Under the pieces are notes generated by a model, which saw nothing but the letters and a program-made list of their open reading frames with translations, was not told where the DNA came from and made no database searches. Below are positions 37,401 to 51,944 of a stretch of DNA of 64,000 nt, in pieces. Where the stretch lies: NCBI GenBank assembly GCA_014338405.1, contig JTDE01000219.1:7256-71255 (forward strand). Reading direction: 5' to 3'. The stretch is from Paragonimus skrjabini miyazakii (lineage: Eukaryota; Platyhelminthes; Trematoda; Plagiorchiida; Troglotrematidae). Made by a program: the position numbers and the translations under genes. Each line of letters starts with the position of its first letter. The first letter of the stretch is position 1.

Positions 37401-40400
37401 GGCTTCTTGTCTCATGAATAAAAACTACTTACTGCAACCAGTATGAGGTCTTCTCTTTATTACTTGCGTGAGAGGTTTCAATTCGAGTATGATTTATAAG
37501 GCTATTCAAAGCCCCTAACTCAGAGTATTACAGATACAGAGCACTAGATCGTTTATTCCAAAACGATCTTCTAACAGACTGGATACGAGTTTCATGAGGT
37601 TTAAACAATGTTCTTCAAATAACTTACTTACTTTGTCCGACAAAATTGGCCTGGCAACAATACAACTACTTGAACCAACATTGATAACAAGAAGAATACC
37701 TTCATTTGCAATAACTTTCTGAGTGAGTCACCGGAAACGAACAAGGCAGAGTGATTGTTTGAATAATACATTTGACCAAAAACAATTAACGGATAAAGTC
37801 AGTCCCCCAATTAGACGATGATTGTGTTACACTTCGGTCAAGGAGAGGGCATAGATAAAATATTTCTAAGACTGAACTAGTCACCCTCAGACTGTGGCTC
37901 ATTTATTTATTGTTACCGGGAAAGACACACTATAAACGTTTGTGGAGTCAGGACGTGACTCTCACATATGACCCATTTGCGCGTTATAGTTCAGACTATG
38001 TATAATGTGAAGTGGAACGCAATTCTTAATTCTAAAATGCTTTTCGAAAAATGTCCAAAAATTGAACATTGTTTGCATGAACATTTTTTTAAGCGAACGA
38101 ATTTTTGAGATATATTTCCCCTCCCCTGAGTCTTGTCAAGTAGTGATAACTGCTAGAAATTAAAACGTTTCATAATTTGAAACGTTAACCCCATTTTGCA
38201 TAAAATAATTCAAGGTTACACTTATTTTCGCTGTATCCAAAAATAAAATTTTTTGGCTACATAGTGAGCTGAATTCGTTGCACGCAAGAACTGAAATCAC
38301 AAACAAAGCTGTGATTAGTGCACAGATGACTTTCCCAGATATCCTATTGATTAGAAATGTGAACAGCTGGTTACTACACAAGTGTATTTTATCGGATCAA
38401 AGCTTTCACTTTAAAAGCATCACACTCAAACCCTCTGAACGCTAGTTCGTAAGTCCTTTATTCCATATAATATGCTAAGATGTTACAGAATCCACCATTT
38501 CGGTTAAATTTACTATGTCTATTGGCAAACATCAGCTCATTAATGTTGTGAATGGCCCAAAATACACACCAGTGCCCAAGAAAATTCCATTAAAAATTTT
38601 CCACAATAAATAGATTGAACAGCATTTTTGCCAGAACCTATCCGATACAAATCAGCAGACCACTTCTATGATAACCGTTTGTGTTTTGTTTGCTTCACTT
38701 GCCTATAAACAAGAGTTTACTAAAAGCATCTTTGAACTTTTGCATGACTGTTTCGCATCCTCAAATGGATCAAACCAACTGAAGTATGACAAATTTCAAA
38801 GTTAGGCCTCCAAGATACAAACTATTTTCTGACAACTCATGATCACTTACAGTCTTTCCGTTTTTCAACCGTTCGGTAACTCTATGAGCCTCTACCAGAT
38901 AAGGCAGAATAACTGATAATCATTCTTTGTGACGGGCTGTTCATGGTATTTCATTCATTGACAACAGATCGATCTGTTAGATGACTGAAGTAATTGTGCT
39001 CGATTCTCACAAACACATGTACCATGACTAAGCTGCAGGCATGGTTTGGATTTTGATGTCGCGAGGTTTGTCTACCACCCGATAATTGGTACGCTCAGAT
39101 AACGCGAAACAGGCACCGTGCTTCTGAACACCCCAGCTGGATAATGCAGTCAACTGAAGGGGATCCCAGCAACTGCTTCCTGGCGCTTACTTTAGTCTAC
39201 AAACCTTGTCACACTCCAAGCAGTGTTGTAGAGGCTCACTTTTATTTGCATTCAGTGCGGTGAGATGAATCCATCGACTGATGCTTTATCATTTCAGTAG
39301 CGTATTCATATTCCCTATCTTGCCAGACAGCCATGTCTCCGGTTGACTTGAAAGACCCCACTTCAAACCTCTGACTAAAAACAGTTTTAAGATATTCGAT
39401 GTTCTAGGGAACTCAGTCCAAATTCACTGACTCAAAAACCCAACTCGCGTGATCAGTCACAGCCAAACACAGCATGGAAATGCAATAAATAAATAAATAA
39501 TTGATGTCAGAAAATTCACTTACTGCTGCGCGCAGTAAATATAATTAAAGTTAAATCATGATTTTAAGGACTGCCATAAGAATTTTCGGCCATAAGGAAC
39601 AAATCCTCGTGGTCACGATCAACTGCAAACGATCAGACTGTTCCTCCAAGGGTAAATGTTTTAAGCCCTTTCTGCATAATCATGTATATTATGTATGTGT
39701 ATATTATGTATGTATGTATGTGTATATTATGCTGCAGTCAAATATATTTCGGATGTTTGGTTCTAGGACCGTGGCTCACCATATAAGTACTCTTACACAG
39801 CATTAAGGCGTACAACCTTATCAGTAAAACTGTTTTTTTGTCTAACCGACTAAATTTGGATTGCCTGAGAAGATTTTAACTTAGAAGATAAGATTCTTAG
39901 TCAGCAAAACTCTTCGGTAAAACATAACTCACAAACCTTATCGTCATGTTATACACATTTACAACCGATTGTTTACTCAAACAAATCAGCGGTCTGACAA
40001 GTCAGCCGAGAAATACATCAACTCAAATTATTTCTTCATTAGTTATGACCTCACCGAATAACAGCCCGAAAAGTGTCAATCGAGAGCACAATTCACTACA
40101 CTATGCTGTGTACATAATACGTAATTTACAGTATCGCTGACGATATGGTTCCCTTTGCGAATCAGACGTCTCTCTTTTGGATTGGGCTTGAACTTAGTTC
40201 AACTCTGAGATTTAAAAGCTCCCGGCTCGTATCCGTGTCTTAAATGATAAAGCGCCTGACGCGTTTGAGCTTGCTATGTTTATCGTTGGTTGTTGAGTTA
40301 CCTCTAAGCGTCTACTAAACGCAGCTTTCCTTGTGGTTTGTACAATATGAATGTAATCGTGAGTTAACAGTCCAAAAAGTCGTAGCTTTTATAACAGCAA

Positions 40401-43400
40401 TACTGTCGACGGTAGCGCCTAAGTACGGCAAGCTTTTAGTTCGGACAGCGAATCCTCTACTTCTGAGTATTTTATGTACCGTTGGTGATAGCACTTTCAT
40501 GTAAATCGGACTGGGGTATTCATATTTCGTGATTAAAAATCAAGATTACCAGCCAAACTTATAGTGAAAAAATTCACTGGTCAACGTTAAGCTCTACGAC
40601 ATCAATTACTGGACAGTATACATAACATATTCTTAGTCTACATCCCCTCACTTCGGGCAGGTAAATAGAAAGGGTCACCAAGACCAAGTTGTTAACCAGG
40701 ATGCCCTGAAAAGAACGTTGACAATACGTTCACTTAGCTGAATCAACGACATCAGCTGAAGTCTGTCGCAACAGATACCAGTACGGTTCTTACGAAGGGA
40801 CCAAATATACATTACAGAATTAATACTCATTAGAAAACCTATCAGTCATCTGGATGCGTGCAACTGAGACCAGCTGGCCTCCATATCAGATCACCTTTCT
40901 GATCATTGACCTAAGTGATCGCGAAGTCCCAAACGTAGTAAGAGGTGCCTAGTGAAATATGCTTTACTATACTCTGTGTATCATGTAATCATGTACTTAC
41001 CCGGCTAACTACTGATTGCATTAAACTATAAGTTGTCTCACTGAATAACGCCCAGCGTGACCAACTCTTTCATCCTAATTAAGACAGTCAACATTTGCAC
41101 TGAAGAATGAGTAATTCAGAAATATGACAATTACTCGCTTTTCAGTCCCCTACGAAATCGGTGCTGTTTAGCGGTCTCCTGATTTTTACGCAGAATCCGC
41201 ATGATAATGGTTAACTGATGAGCATAACCATAATTAAGCATTGTTACTGGCTTATACTATTAGTACTAATATATCAAGCCACAAAGTTACACAAGAGATA
41301 AGGTTGTGCTCAAACTCAATTGACGCTTTAGCTGGAAGGAAATTTGATACCATTCCTTACATCACAGCAAAAAAAATGTACATAAGCACCCAGTGTCATT
41401 GTAACTGATGTAAACATTTCCTTATAGAAATTATAAACTGAATAGTTGATACCACCCATACAAACGATAAGACTTAATACTGTAGTTGGATTGCCTGCAC
41501 TGAAACAATCTGAATGGAAGACTCATTTTGAAAATTCCTGTGAACTATCGAGAGACCAGTAAAAGTGTTTAACCTAGTTGGCAGAGATCAACCATCCGAC
41601 AATTTCAAGAAACTTATTTACACTGTAGAGCTGAGACTCCGCAAGTGTCCTGACGTTTGCATGACCGATACCGTGGACTGGCTGAATTTGCTCTTCAGCG
41701 ACATTCGGTGTTTCGTGGACCTGGCCGAACTGTGACAACCTCACAAAGTAAACGATGTCATGAATCATCAGGGTACAAATACGCTCGTTTAGTTTTGACT
41801 TGAAAAAAATATGACCTCAAACCATAGAGTACAGGGGACTGATATCCAACTCCTTGCGTTTAGCAAATTTGACTCCACATTCAAATGTACACAGAACAAA
41901 CCTTTTGAGTCCAAAAACGCTTAAAACAGAACACAAATAAAATAAATTTCGGAAATGTAGGAGCTCATAACAACCGTTCTTTCCACAATAACGACAAGCT
42001 TACAAAAACTCTTTCTGAACACAACGGTGGTTTGAACTTTCGGGTTTTAAACGGCGTCATCAGGAGTATGATGTCCCATAGTATACGGAACATGGCTACC
42101 GAATCAAATCTGTGGCGCGACGGTAGATGCTTGCATATAGTAAACTATGTTTATACTTTCGTTTCTGTGTGCAGTTGTAAATTCGCAATAGTTGTATGTA
42201 TTGCCGAATACATTCGTAGACGCTTGACAATAATTGTCCAGGCATATATACATGATACGAATTTATAGTCGTCTCTGATCAAGTTCATAAATAAGAAGTT
42301 ACTTTCGAAATACTACTTGGTTTGTTTTGTCCAAGTCTGTTTCCATTGTCTTCAACGTTTGTATAGAAACTAGTTAAAATATTTGTCAGATTAAGTAGGT
42401 AATATTTTAATATCAAAAAATGGATAATCATTTGTACATTTCCAATTACTAGACTAGTTTATTATCACATTTTACTGGGTTTTATTCAACGGTCTTAGAT
42501 CGACAACAACACACACTCATGTGCAGATATGGGAGAGTGAAATCGGTGTTCATACGATCACTTGCAAAGTATTGGTCCGTATAATGCGAACATGAACTAC
42601 GGTGTCTTCCAGCAGTAAAACTTTAGTGCTGACAATCTCTTTGGCTAACATTTTCTCACAGAGGCAAATATCACTTTTGTAACTGGTAAAGGCGCAAAAT
42701 CATTAATAGTGTGTCATTCGAACATTAGCAGTGAAGCAACTACACCAACTTTTCGTTGTGCAACCAATTTGGTGCATTTCTTTGAATGTCAACTGAATTT
42801 ACTCAAAATTTGTGGCCACTGTACTTTAGGACAACCGTGTAAAATCGTACATGAAAATTTTTAATGAATGAAAATCTGACAGAACACCCAGGAAAATCGT
42901 GTCCAAATTTCCTTGCACGTGAGACTACCTGTCACCCACAATCTACTATGAACGACGCATACGCTGCATTCGAATTTCGTAACTGGCTATGAGTTTTAGG
43001 GTTTAGTATTTCAAAAGCTATACACGATTTATCAGTTTGCTTGCGTTCACAATGTTAGTTACTTTGGTAAACCACAACAATGCCTGTGTCAACATTTGGT
43101 CAAACACCTTTTCAACTGAATGGTCCAAACTACCATAGCTAATAGAACAAGCAAGTGAACATCAAATCGGACGCCATCAATACTAGAGGCTGGTCATAAC
43201 ATCCATCAAGTGAACTATCATGCCTCAGTTTTGCGCAACTCTAGCCAGCAGAAAAACAGAGAGTTAAACATATTTTTGACCTACGTGTTCTTCTTACCAA
43301 TGACCGTTTGATCCTATAGTCACTCTGTGAATGCCTAGTCTCTAGATAGTCTGAGTTTCTTCTGTTTACGATTGACGAGAAAGATGGGGATGTCAATGTT

Positions 43401-44690
43401 CTGCATTGTTTAGTTTCATAACGCTTTAAGGTATGGTTAAAAGGAAACCCAGTGTTTTAAAATTCTTGTAGACGCTTATTTAAAATCTGTACCGAAAATA
43501 AACATAACGTGCCTAAACTACAAATGGCACTCAGTTCGAAGTATCACCTGTTCAAACCCCTATGGACGAACTTCTCAACTAGTCTGAACAGGGTCACGAA
43601 GTATTTTTAAATGCCACCACGAATTCCGAATGGTTATCAGGACACAGATCAACTCAGAAAAAAAACATTGTAAAAATAGGACTAATTATAGAATGAGCAA
43701 ACGTCTACTCAAGTTAAAGTGTGATGTTAACAGAATACAGAGTTGAGACCTAATTCACACTAATGTGTACATCCACAATATAGAGAAAAAACATGATAAC
43801 TATAGAAAAATCCGTAAATCGTTATCATGAATTCTATCAGTATCAACGTAGGTTTGTAGTGGTTTGATTACACCCAGGTTGCAGTGTTGCAAGGAAAAAC
43901 ACTAAACTATGCAACAAATGTACCATTCAAAAACATCGGCCATCAGCTCACGGGATTCTAGGATGTTTGTAATAACTCCGAGTAAGGTAGGGTATCAAAT
44001 GTGAACATACCAACGTAACACGTTTAAAGAACTCCGCCAGACGATCTTGGGCACATTATGTTTTCAGTTACAAGTCATATTAATAGTAGGTATACATAGA
44101 AGATAAACTGCGGTGTAAATCCATGCTCACAGACGTCAGTAGTATAATGTGTTATCTGTATGACTCGTCAAATAAACAGATGATGTCCAACCGTTTACTA
44201 TATTCCCTCTGGTCGATAAATGACTTGTGAAGAAGGATAGCGCATTTGGTGTTGAGTGAGAGTCGTACACCGGTTGTTACGGTGATGTACCTCATAACCA
44301 ATTTGACGTGTCCTGCTCGATCCTGGTTTCAAACATTCTTTCTGCTCTATCAATGCGAACATTGTTTTGAGTAAATTTAGGTTAGAAAAATGGAAAATAT
44401 GATGTTCAACACTGTAGATCGAAGTTGACTTGACGGCACACTAAAACGCATAACGAGTTATCGGTAAAAAAGTGGAATTGCCGTGGTTTGCATCTACTTC
44501 AATTACATTAGACGTTTCACTGTAAAAAATATCGCAGTCTGAGTTCGGTGGAGAACACAATTCTACCACTCTAAAGTTTACCAAAGGTTCAAAACCTCTT
44601 AACCCTATGAGGTACATTTTAGCAATGGATCAATCTTCTTGCCATGGGCTAGCCAACTGATCGGTTGACACTCTAGCATCTGCCAGTTGA
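31413..44690. other. Intergenic, no confident gene
   Basis: About 13 kb between the 5' end of gene A and the next identifiable repeat. Open frames (for example 33795-34166 plus, 31796-32206 minus, 33373-33636 minus) have no recognisable domain and overlap frames on the other strand. A tetranucleotide run and a small hairpin at 38164-38187 (AACGTTTC/GAAACGTT) are the only clear structures. Confidence 0.5.
39679..39733. repeat. Imperfect (TATG)n microsatellite
   Basis: Interrupted TATG/TATT units, with the longest uninterrupted run at about 39704-39722. Confidence 0.85.
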
Positions 44691-44697
44691 AAGTTAT

Positions 44698-44765
44698 TTT
44701 AGGTGAGACCCAATTGTGAAAAGCCATGGATTTGACTGGATTCGAACCAGCGGCAGAAGCAAACG
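44698..44765 (-). mobile_element. tRNA-derived SINE, family B, fragment
   Basis: GAGACCCAATTGTGAAAA followed by GGATTCGAACCAGCGGCAGAAGC, matching the terminal part and B box of family B copy 1 (13452-13510) in the same orientation. The A-box half is missing. Confidence 0.6.
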
Positions 44766-46907
44766 AAGTTAAAAGTTAGTTGCTTATAGGTTGAAGTAAA
44801 TTGTACGAAACCGAAATGTTATGGTCATACCAAATTATTTCACATGTGTTACTACGGTTCACTGTGTACATCTTCCAATCTCGGTTAGCTGTCTAGAACA
44901 TTCGTACGTACGTTACTGAGAGGATGTGAGGTTTTCTCACTCACCTTCAAGCTTCCTGCAAGTAGTCTGTTTAGCCATAGAGGATACGTCGACTCCATCT
45001 TAGCTTATATATTTACGACCAAACTGACCTTCCATTTTTGGTTTACCTGAAGCTTACACACACTGTGTTAATGATATCTTCTAAAAATATAGAACCGTGG
45101 AGTGAGTTAGATGATCTGAATGTTCACCCAAATGTCTCACTCACGAAGTGAAAGACTACTGGTTATTTCAGGACATGTGAGTTAGAAATTGTTCAATTGG
45201 ATCCATCTACCCTTCAATCAACCACAAGTCAATACGAAAAGAGGAGTTCCGCTCTTATTGTTTAAGGAATATCATCAACTTGTACGTTGTTACATAGGAC
45301 GGTGCGTAAAGAGTAGAACCACGTATGACAGGTTGGGCAGTCACTGCTGTTTAGAGGGCTTTGTGCCGGCAATTTCTTAACACTTGCCAGAAATGAGACG
45401 ACTCGAAGCCTGCAGCGAGATTGCCTGCAATAACAATTTACATCCATTTTAATTTTAATAATGTCGATGGAATGAGCTGCTTCCGGAAGCCGTAAAGCTT
45501 TTCCCTAATGTGAAAATGCTAGCCTCACTCTCACAAAATCTATGACTTGCTCTAGCCTAAAACAGGAAAAAAGATTTCCTAAGTTGCTTGCCATTCATTG
45601 TGCTGGTTAGTTTTAATACAATCGGAGAAATGAAGTACGGGGCTACGAAAGCATACCAAAGTAGGTTTGAGATAGGTAGTGAGTAATATTCAATTACCGG
45701 CGTTAATCTGTACTCCTGCCATTTCATTCAACGGTCGTCTTTTATTTTTGTTCACGTCACAAGTCAAGGACGAATGTGAGCGTATGAAATAATTTCTTGA
45801 GATAATTTATATCTTAGAGAGAACTAGTGTTTCACACCAAGCAATTTGTTCTGTGTAATTTTGACGATTTTCATAAAGGGGAGAGATGAAAATGAAGCTA
45901 ATCAAAATTTACTGTGGAGCTTTAAATTTTCTACTGATTATTTGCAAGCGGTAAGAAATTTTGGCTGAACTAGTTTAGACAGCATTTATAATTAGTTTTA
46001 ATTGGTCACCGATTATAGTTGCGAGGAGATTTACTGCGTCCATTTTCATGACCATCATGCCACGTGACTACTGTTCATAAACCAGTGTACCCGAGTAAAT
46101 GACGCAAATAATAATCTGTTCGCGATTATTTTGAGGTCAGTGGGACAACGGTACTTAAGATTGCTTTAAAAGAAGCGTCATCGGAATTCATATCCCGGCT
46201 GAGATATAGATAGTTAAGGTCCGGTTTCTTTTTGAAAGGGATTGGCTGAAAAGTCTATGTTCTCATTTTAAGTATACCTATTAATTTTGTAAATTTTTCC
46301 GCACATCGCTCTTATCAATGAATTTTGCTTGTCAAACTTAGCAAGGTAGTAGGGAGATAGATATTTCGATGTGTGACCATGCCCAGCTGACCGCACTGAC
46401 TTCTTACCAAGATATTGACTGCCTTGCGTTAAAGTATCTTGAAAACATCATTTGTTTGAAATTCACGGTGGAATCAATGAGATGAATTTCTAGGTCATAT
46501 AGTCGTTCATATCGTATTATTTTTTTTGCTGTACCAGCGGACCGAAAAGAAAAGACAAGAGACTTTGGACAAGGTTCTCATATACAAAAAGAATAAAAGC
46601 TGTTGAGGTGAATAACACTGATAATATAAACACTGACCAACGCTAACTGTGTTGGTTCATTGTGGAGTAGCTTACAATTTGGACGAATATGCTAGGACAT
46701 AATTGTCACAGCACAAATGAATTGATTCTGGATACGCAGACCGTAAAGACGCAGTCTGGCTGTGTCGCAATCGGGAGACAATTAGAACGCTTTCTTGTAG
46801 ACTTAAATTGAACACCACTCACACACAAGTACAGTTTTTACATTCCTACTGATTTTTCAGCAAGCCCATTTTGAAAAAGGGGCACTAAGATTGAGTTTTG
46901 CCCTTGT
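44766..46907. other. No gene recognised
   Basis: AT-rich sequence with short overlapping frames at 45189-45447 on both strands and nothing recognisable. Confidence 0.5.
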
Positions 46908-46995
46908 TAGAGCTTATCACTAGTGCATATCCTTGCCATGGTTGATGTTGGACGAGCTCTAACAACAATACACCTTGAGTGTACTAGTTCTTATG
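46908..46995 (-). mobile_element. SINE family A, short fragment
   Basis: TTAGAGCTTATCACTAGTGCATATCCTTGCC resembles the family A block ATTAGAGCTCGTCAGTAGTGCATATCATCGCC at 52050-52088. A second piece, GACGAGCTCTAACAA, follows in the opposite orientation. Confidence 0.5.
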
Positions 46996-48330
46996 AAAAC
47001 AGGATAGCTATATACTCTATGAGAATGTGAAAGCTGTAATCACTTTTCAATTATGATACTTCGAATGGAGTTTTATTAACGAACTTTCTGCTATCTATCA
47101 GTAGAGCTTGTCAAGTTGAAGCAAGTAATACAAGACGTCCTTCAGGAATTTTTTCCCCATGAACGTTCAGTACTGCACTCTGACCAAACCGAACCACAGA
47201 AACACTCAAATCAATAGACCCAAAACGAGGCTGCATGTTTGTGTAAAACGGTGTTCCCTATCGAGAGCTGCACGTCATAAGGAATCTTGCAGTGAGATCG
47301 GTTCTGTCGGGTTCGCTAGACATTTGATGAGCTGTATTTTCACTGCTGTCGTACGGACTTTCGGCATTTGTTAACTGTCTGTGGCAAACGCACTGCAAGG
47401 TAGAACATACTGAAGTCAATGTTTATTCTACCAATTGTTTCATCAATCTGATAATTTTACTTACTATTGGAAGTAGATTGATAAAGCATTAACACACACG
47501 ACAGAAACAAAGTACTAACTCTGTATCGCAATGAAGGATGATAATATAAAACTGGGAACGATTATCATATAGTATTCACAAGCAGACAAATTGATTTTTC
47601 TAAAATAGTTTGTCGCTTATCTTCGATACATACCATATGAAATAATTTATACTATTAAGAACAAGTGTTCTTCAAAATGGCTCAACAGTTTCTACCACTC
47701 GGTAACACACGAATCGGCCAACCGGGCATACTGGTGGCTGACTAATTCGAGCAGTTTTCGTACGCTATAGTCTTCAGCACCATAATAAAATAATTGTCTC
47801 TGAAATTAAAAACATTCACTTTTGTTGTATATGGGAACCCACTGGCAACCGGTCACATATGATTCATCACTTTTCCGATAAGTAGTTCTGTATTATTTGA
47901 ACGTGTTCAACGACTTGTTAGTATGGGTGGCCCCACACAATTGAGAATGCTTGATCCAGAAGGCTCATCTCAGTCTACCAAAGATCATGTTGATATAAAT
48001 CTTTGTAACTGTAAATTATAATTTTTGAATGTTTAGTTCCTATTTACCACTGTTCTTTTGCCCGGAACTGACAAACGTTGTACCTCTATATTCATATTTA
48101 TGATATTCGTAACCCATATTTGTAAATTCGCGAACAATCGTTTTCACTGTATACACACATTGTTAGAGTTCGCTCTGAAGTTTAGGTTTTCTCCAGCGAA
48201 CTGATAACATCAATTCTGTCCTCTGAATCTATAATAAAAATGACCAAAATGCAACAGCCACTCTTGTATGTGATGATGCCTTCCCCATCATGGTTGACAA
48301 CTATTGGCAGATTCGACAATTACTGAATAT
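46996..48330. other. No gene recognised
   Basis: No open frame with a recognisable domain and no repeat with clear ends. Confidence 0.45.
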
Positions 48331-48334
48331 TTCA

Positions 48335-48790
48335 AGTTGTACATCTCCCACAACTGATCGCATCTGTCGCATTCCCATAGACTATCCAATCGGCCCCTTT
48401 CGAAAATAAGCACTAGATTCGAGTTTCGTTCTCATTAGTGCTCGTCAGTAGTGCATATCCTCGTCACGATCGGGCAACCAGATCATTACTCACAAACGGA
48501 AGTGGTTGAGCGTACACATACGATAATTTAGTCCTGCATAATGTGAGATGAATTGTGCTGTGGTAAACACGGTTGCCTCATGAAAACGTGGTCGGAGTTC
48601 TAGTCCCGGCAGTGGCAAGTGGTATGCACTACTGATGAGATCTGATGTGTGCAAAACCCTAGTCTAGTGCTTCTGCTGTTCGAAAGGGGCGGAGTGGGAA
48701 TGCGAAAGTTACGATCAATTGTGGGTGATGTTTAACTTGAAATAACCCAAATCGCCGACAACTCATCAATAATTACTGAATACACAGTGT
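48335..48790. mobile_element. SINE family A foldback: two bodies head-to-head
   Basis: 48345-48475 carries the SINE body in reverse (TTTCAAGTTGTACATCTCCCACAACTGATCGCATCTGTCGCATTCCCATAG ... GCTCGTCAGTAGTGCATATCC). From about 48475 the 5' extension (GGGCAACCAGATCATTACTC) is in forward orientation, followed by a tRNA-like head (GTGCTGTGGTAAACACGGTTGCCTCATG, B box AGTTCTAGTCCC at 48597-48608) and a forward body to CAATTGTGGGTGATGTTTAACTTGAAA. The two bodies can fold back on each other over about 125 bp with mismatches. The tail AATTACTGAATA occurs on both outer ends in inverted orientation. Confidence 0.72.
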
Positions 48791-48799
48791 CTTTTCCAT

Positions 48800-50380
48800 T
48801 TCATTTGAACAATGGTCACGTAAACAGTGAACAATAAATTATCAGCTATGCTCTTCCGTTCGGATGTACGACAATATAAGTGAGCTAGATTTTTTTTGCA
48901 TGAAAGTTACGGGCTCTGCACCAAAGTTTTTCGATTTGCACTCCTAGTTTCAACATATGTTTCATAACTAAAAGGTGTTCATCATCGAAACTAACTAGAG
49001 GCATTCAGCATGAAGAACGTCAGTGAGGCAAGCACCAAAGAGCCACAATGGCACTAAAAATGGATATGTTACAATCTGAAACATGTTACATTGAGCAGTC
49101 AACCAAATTAACGTAACAAATAAAAATACCAATTTTGAGATCAGTTTTCAGTCCACCGACTTATATCCTAGGACTATTACTACCATATGGTGACAGATGC
49201 AATATATAGTTTATCTTTGGTTGCATGCAAAAATACAGTCAAACATGATAAAGTATATAAAGACTTTCTAAAAGGAATAACAATCAGTAAACTTCAGTCA
49301 ACTGGGTGATGTCCTAAAGTAATTTTCCATCTCCATTATCAAGGTTAGAAACTCAGTGATTTCTTGTTACATTTTCATTTCCCTATTCCAATTTCCTCTC
49401 TTGCCACTGTGTTCTGAATTCTCATGACCTTCACTATTTTTGAAACTGGTATCTTAGATACTTATTTTTATTTCCATATACTATGCTCCTTCAGTACCGT
49501 TTAACACAGATTTGAGATTGCAAAAGCTCCTGTAAATTTTATTGCTTTCAACCGCTCTCAATTAATAACACCCATCACGTAAAGATTTCTGAATGCGATT
49601 AACGTGTGGGTTCAAAGCATGCGCCAATCTACGTACCCCTAAGTGCGCAGCCTTTGAACCTGCTCTATGCAAACCGACAGTTGCATTTTCAGCTTTTCTA
49701 CATATTCACATCTTCGGAAAATGCAGGTTGTTTAAATGAATGCGCCTAGATCAAAGAAGTATTCGTACAGTTGTGGTACTTAAGAACAAGTCAAGAAAAT
49801 CGGCAACAGCCAGAATCAGTTATGAAAAAAATATCTTTTGATTCAGGTTTGAGGTGAACTCAAGAATGAAACATTCGAGTTTGCGTAGAATGCGAGCTAA
49901 ATTAGGAATAATGAACAGATAATATGAGACCGTGTACTTGTAAATAAACGTCTGTACAGGGATCTAGTGAAGGATGTGAATATATATATATAGAGAGAGA
50001 TTCAAAGGCAACGAATGGATTAAATCCGACAAAACTTTTTTGAAAATTGTCCGCATATTTTGATAATTATGAGAAGCAATAAAATCGACGAATTGTATAC
50101 GGGGAATGCCACCGCGTCAAGAGAGTTGTCTCAGAGATTTGGTGAAAAGTCCTCTGAAAATAAACCAAGGAATACAAAAAGTGAGCAATATATTCAGTGG
50201 GGAGGTACACAAACTTCAATAAAACGGCTGAAAAAGTGGTTAGAGGTAAAGACAGGATTTAAATACGGGACATTAAACAAAAGCCTCCGGATTTTGGTAG
50301 AAACATCGGTAACATGAAGTGTTTATTTCATGTTGTTGTTCCGAGTAAATTCCACAGATCAAGAAAAAACAATTGAGACG
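48800..50380. other. No confident gene; short AT/AG microsatellite
   Basis: Contains a TA run passing into AG at 49979-50000. A polar, lysine-rich open frame at 50060-50317 (plus) is unrecognised. Confidence 0.45.
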
Positions 50381-50384
50381 ATGG

Positions 50385-51180
50385 CTAATTATTTATGTAA
50401 AGAATGGAGCAGGCATCAGACAGTTTCCTCTTCATGAGCGAAACCAAAATGCCAACACATTTGCTTATGTTATGAGACAAACTGAGAGGTTTAGACCAAC
50501 TCGCTGACTCAAAAAAACTATCCAGCAAGTGCAGAGAGGATCTAGTTGGGTGCTTCCTACACAACACCACGTCATCTACATATTTGTTTACAAATGTATG
50601 ACATCTACAGGCATGGATGCAAGATAAAATGGAAATAAACATGGGGATGGGACTGGATTGTGCTCCATAAAACACCGGAACCGGTGATGAGTAGCAATGA
50701 CGCTTGACCTTGTGCCGAGCACAAATCACATGTTCGTTAGCTGTGATCAAAGTTTTCTAGTATACCTAAGTTACTACAGTAAAACAGTGAGTTATAACCT
50801 CAGCGACCTTGTTGAATCTTGACCACAACCTTCAGAAGATTGTAGAAATAATTTATTGTCCAGCTGAATGCAGTGTAAAAAATGTGTGGCAGACTGAACA
50901 GTTCACGGTCGAAGAGTGAACATACCCTACCTTCTGTGCAGCGCGCTGGTCCAGAAGGCTTTTCCACTCTCTTGCTACCATACCATGAATGTATGTCTGA
51001 ATGCCAAAAATTGCTTGATGAAAAACGTTGTCCTTCGTGAAGTTTTGAATGATTGAACAGTGATTGACGAGCGATCTCTTCTTTTTCCGTTTAAAGATAT
51101 AAAGAGTGTTGTAGTGGAGCTCAAAATTCTCAGTATACTGGTCCGAATTGCACTGTGAATGCTGATGACCACTCTGTTTC
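50385..51180 (-). mobile_element. LINE reverse-transcriptase fragment
   Basis: The minus-strand frame at 50385-50750 contains NKYVDDVVLC, the RT catalytic box (usual form YADD), followed by a spacer and LSLSHNISKCVGIL, which matches the 'WLxLNxxKCxxL' block that follows YADD in LINEs. Just upstream, SSPIPMFISILSCI fits the eroded 'LSPxLFxIY' position. Further upstream to about 51180 only traces remain. The clade cannot be assigned. It differs from the LINEs at 0.3-1.2 and 19.7-20.1 kb as far as the fragments allow comparison. Confidence 0.6.
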
Positions 51181-51944
51181 TTTGATGTCCCAGCCTTTGT
51201 CCAGTAAGTTATCAGATCATATTTTCAACGCTTTTACGTGCATTCTTGTGCGCAGTATTTAACACAATCAGATGAGTCATCTGTTGAATCAGATGGTATG
51301 CAGCTGAGTAGGTGTATTGATGTGGTGTCGGTGGTATGTAAAAATTACAACAAATGTCCTGCACAGTTGTAGCCTGTGGTTAGTGAACGTTTCTTCCCTC
51401 AAGGAAGCACCGCGCAGCATATCCTGCCGGTAGATGATATGTTGCTGTTTGAGTTATCTCTTCACCTCAAACTTCAGCACAGACGTGCGATGTGTTCGTA
51501 TTGTTTGCACCTATTCAATTATGTTGGTTCGTCTAACTGTGCCTGATATTCAACCAACTGGAATCCTTTCTTGTCACTGGCTGTTAATTTCGCAATTGTG
51601 TACGGACGCAAGAGCTAAACTGCTACGAAAGCCGCCTCCCATCCACACAATATAGTGACATTGTTGATCGGCCTCACAAGACAGTATGGACAGATAATAC
51701 CGTTTCTCACACCAAACCAATATGTCAGGATTTCGCGGAAGATAACACTTGTGGATTATTTCGAGCTGACCACACCCTACACTTGTGGGTTATTTGAATT
51801 TTCAGCCATTGCTAAATCTACGCACTAGGCTTGACAAATGGGCTAAAATGTCACGGTGAGCGTTTTCCGCTGAACGCTGAAATTTCTGTTCGAACAGTAA
51901 TAAAACGCGTATAGTCAACGAACGGCCTGCGCCTTGGCCAATTA
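51181..51944. other. No gene recognised
   Basis: Open frame 51434-51655 (plus) is unrecognised. The region could be more of the LINE to its left, but no motif supports that. Confidence 0.4.
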
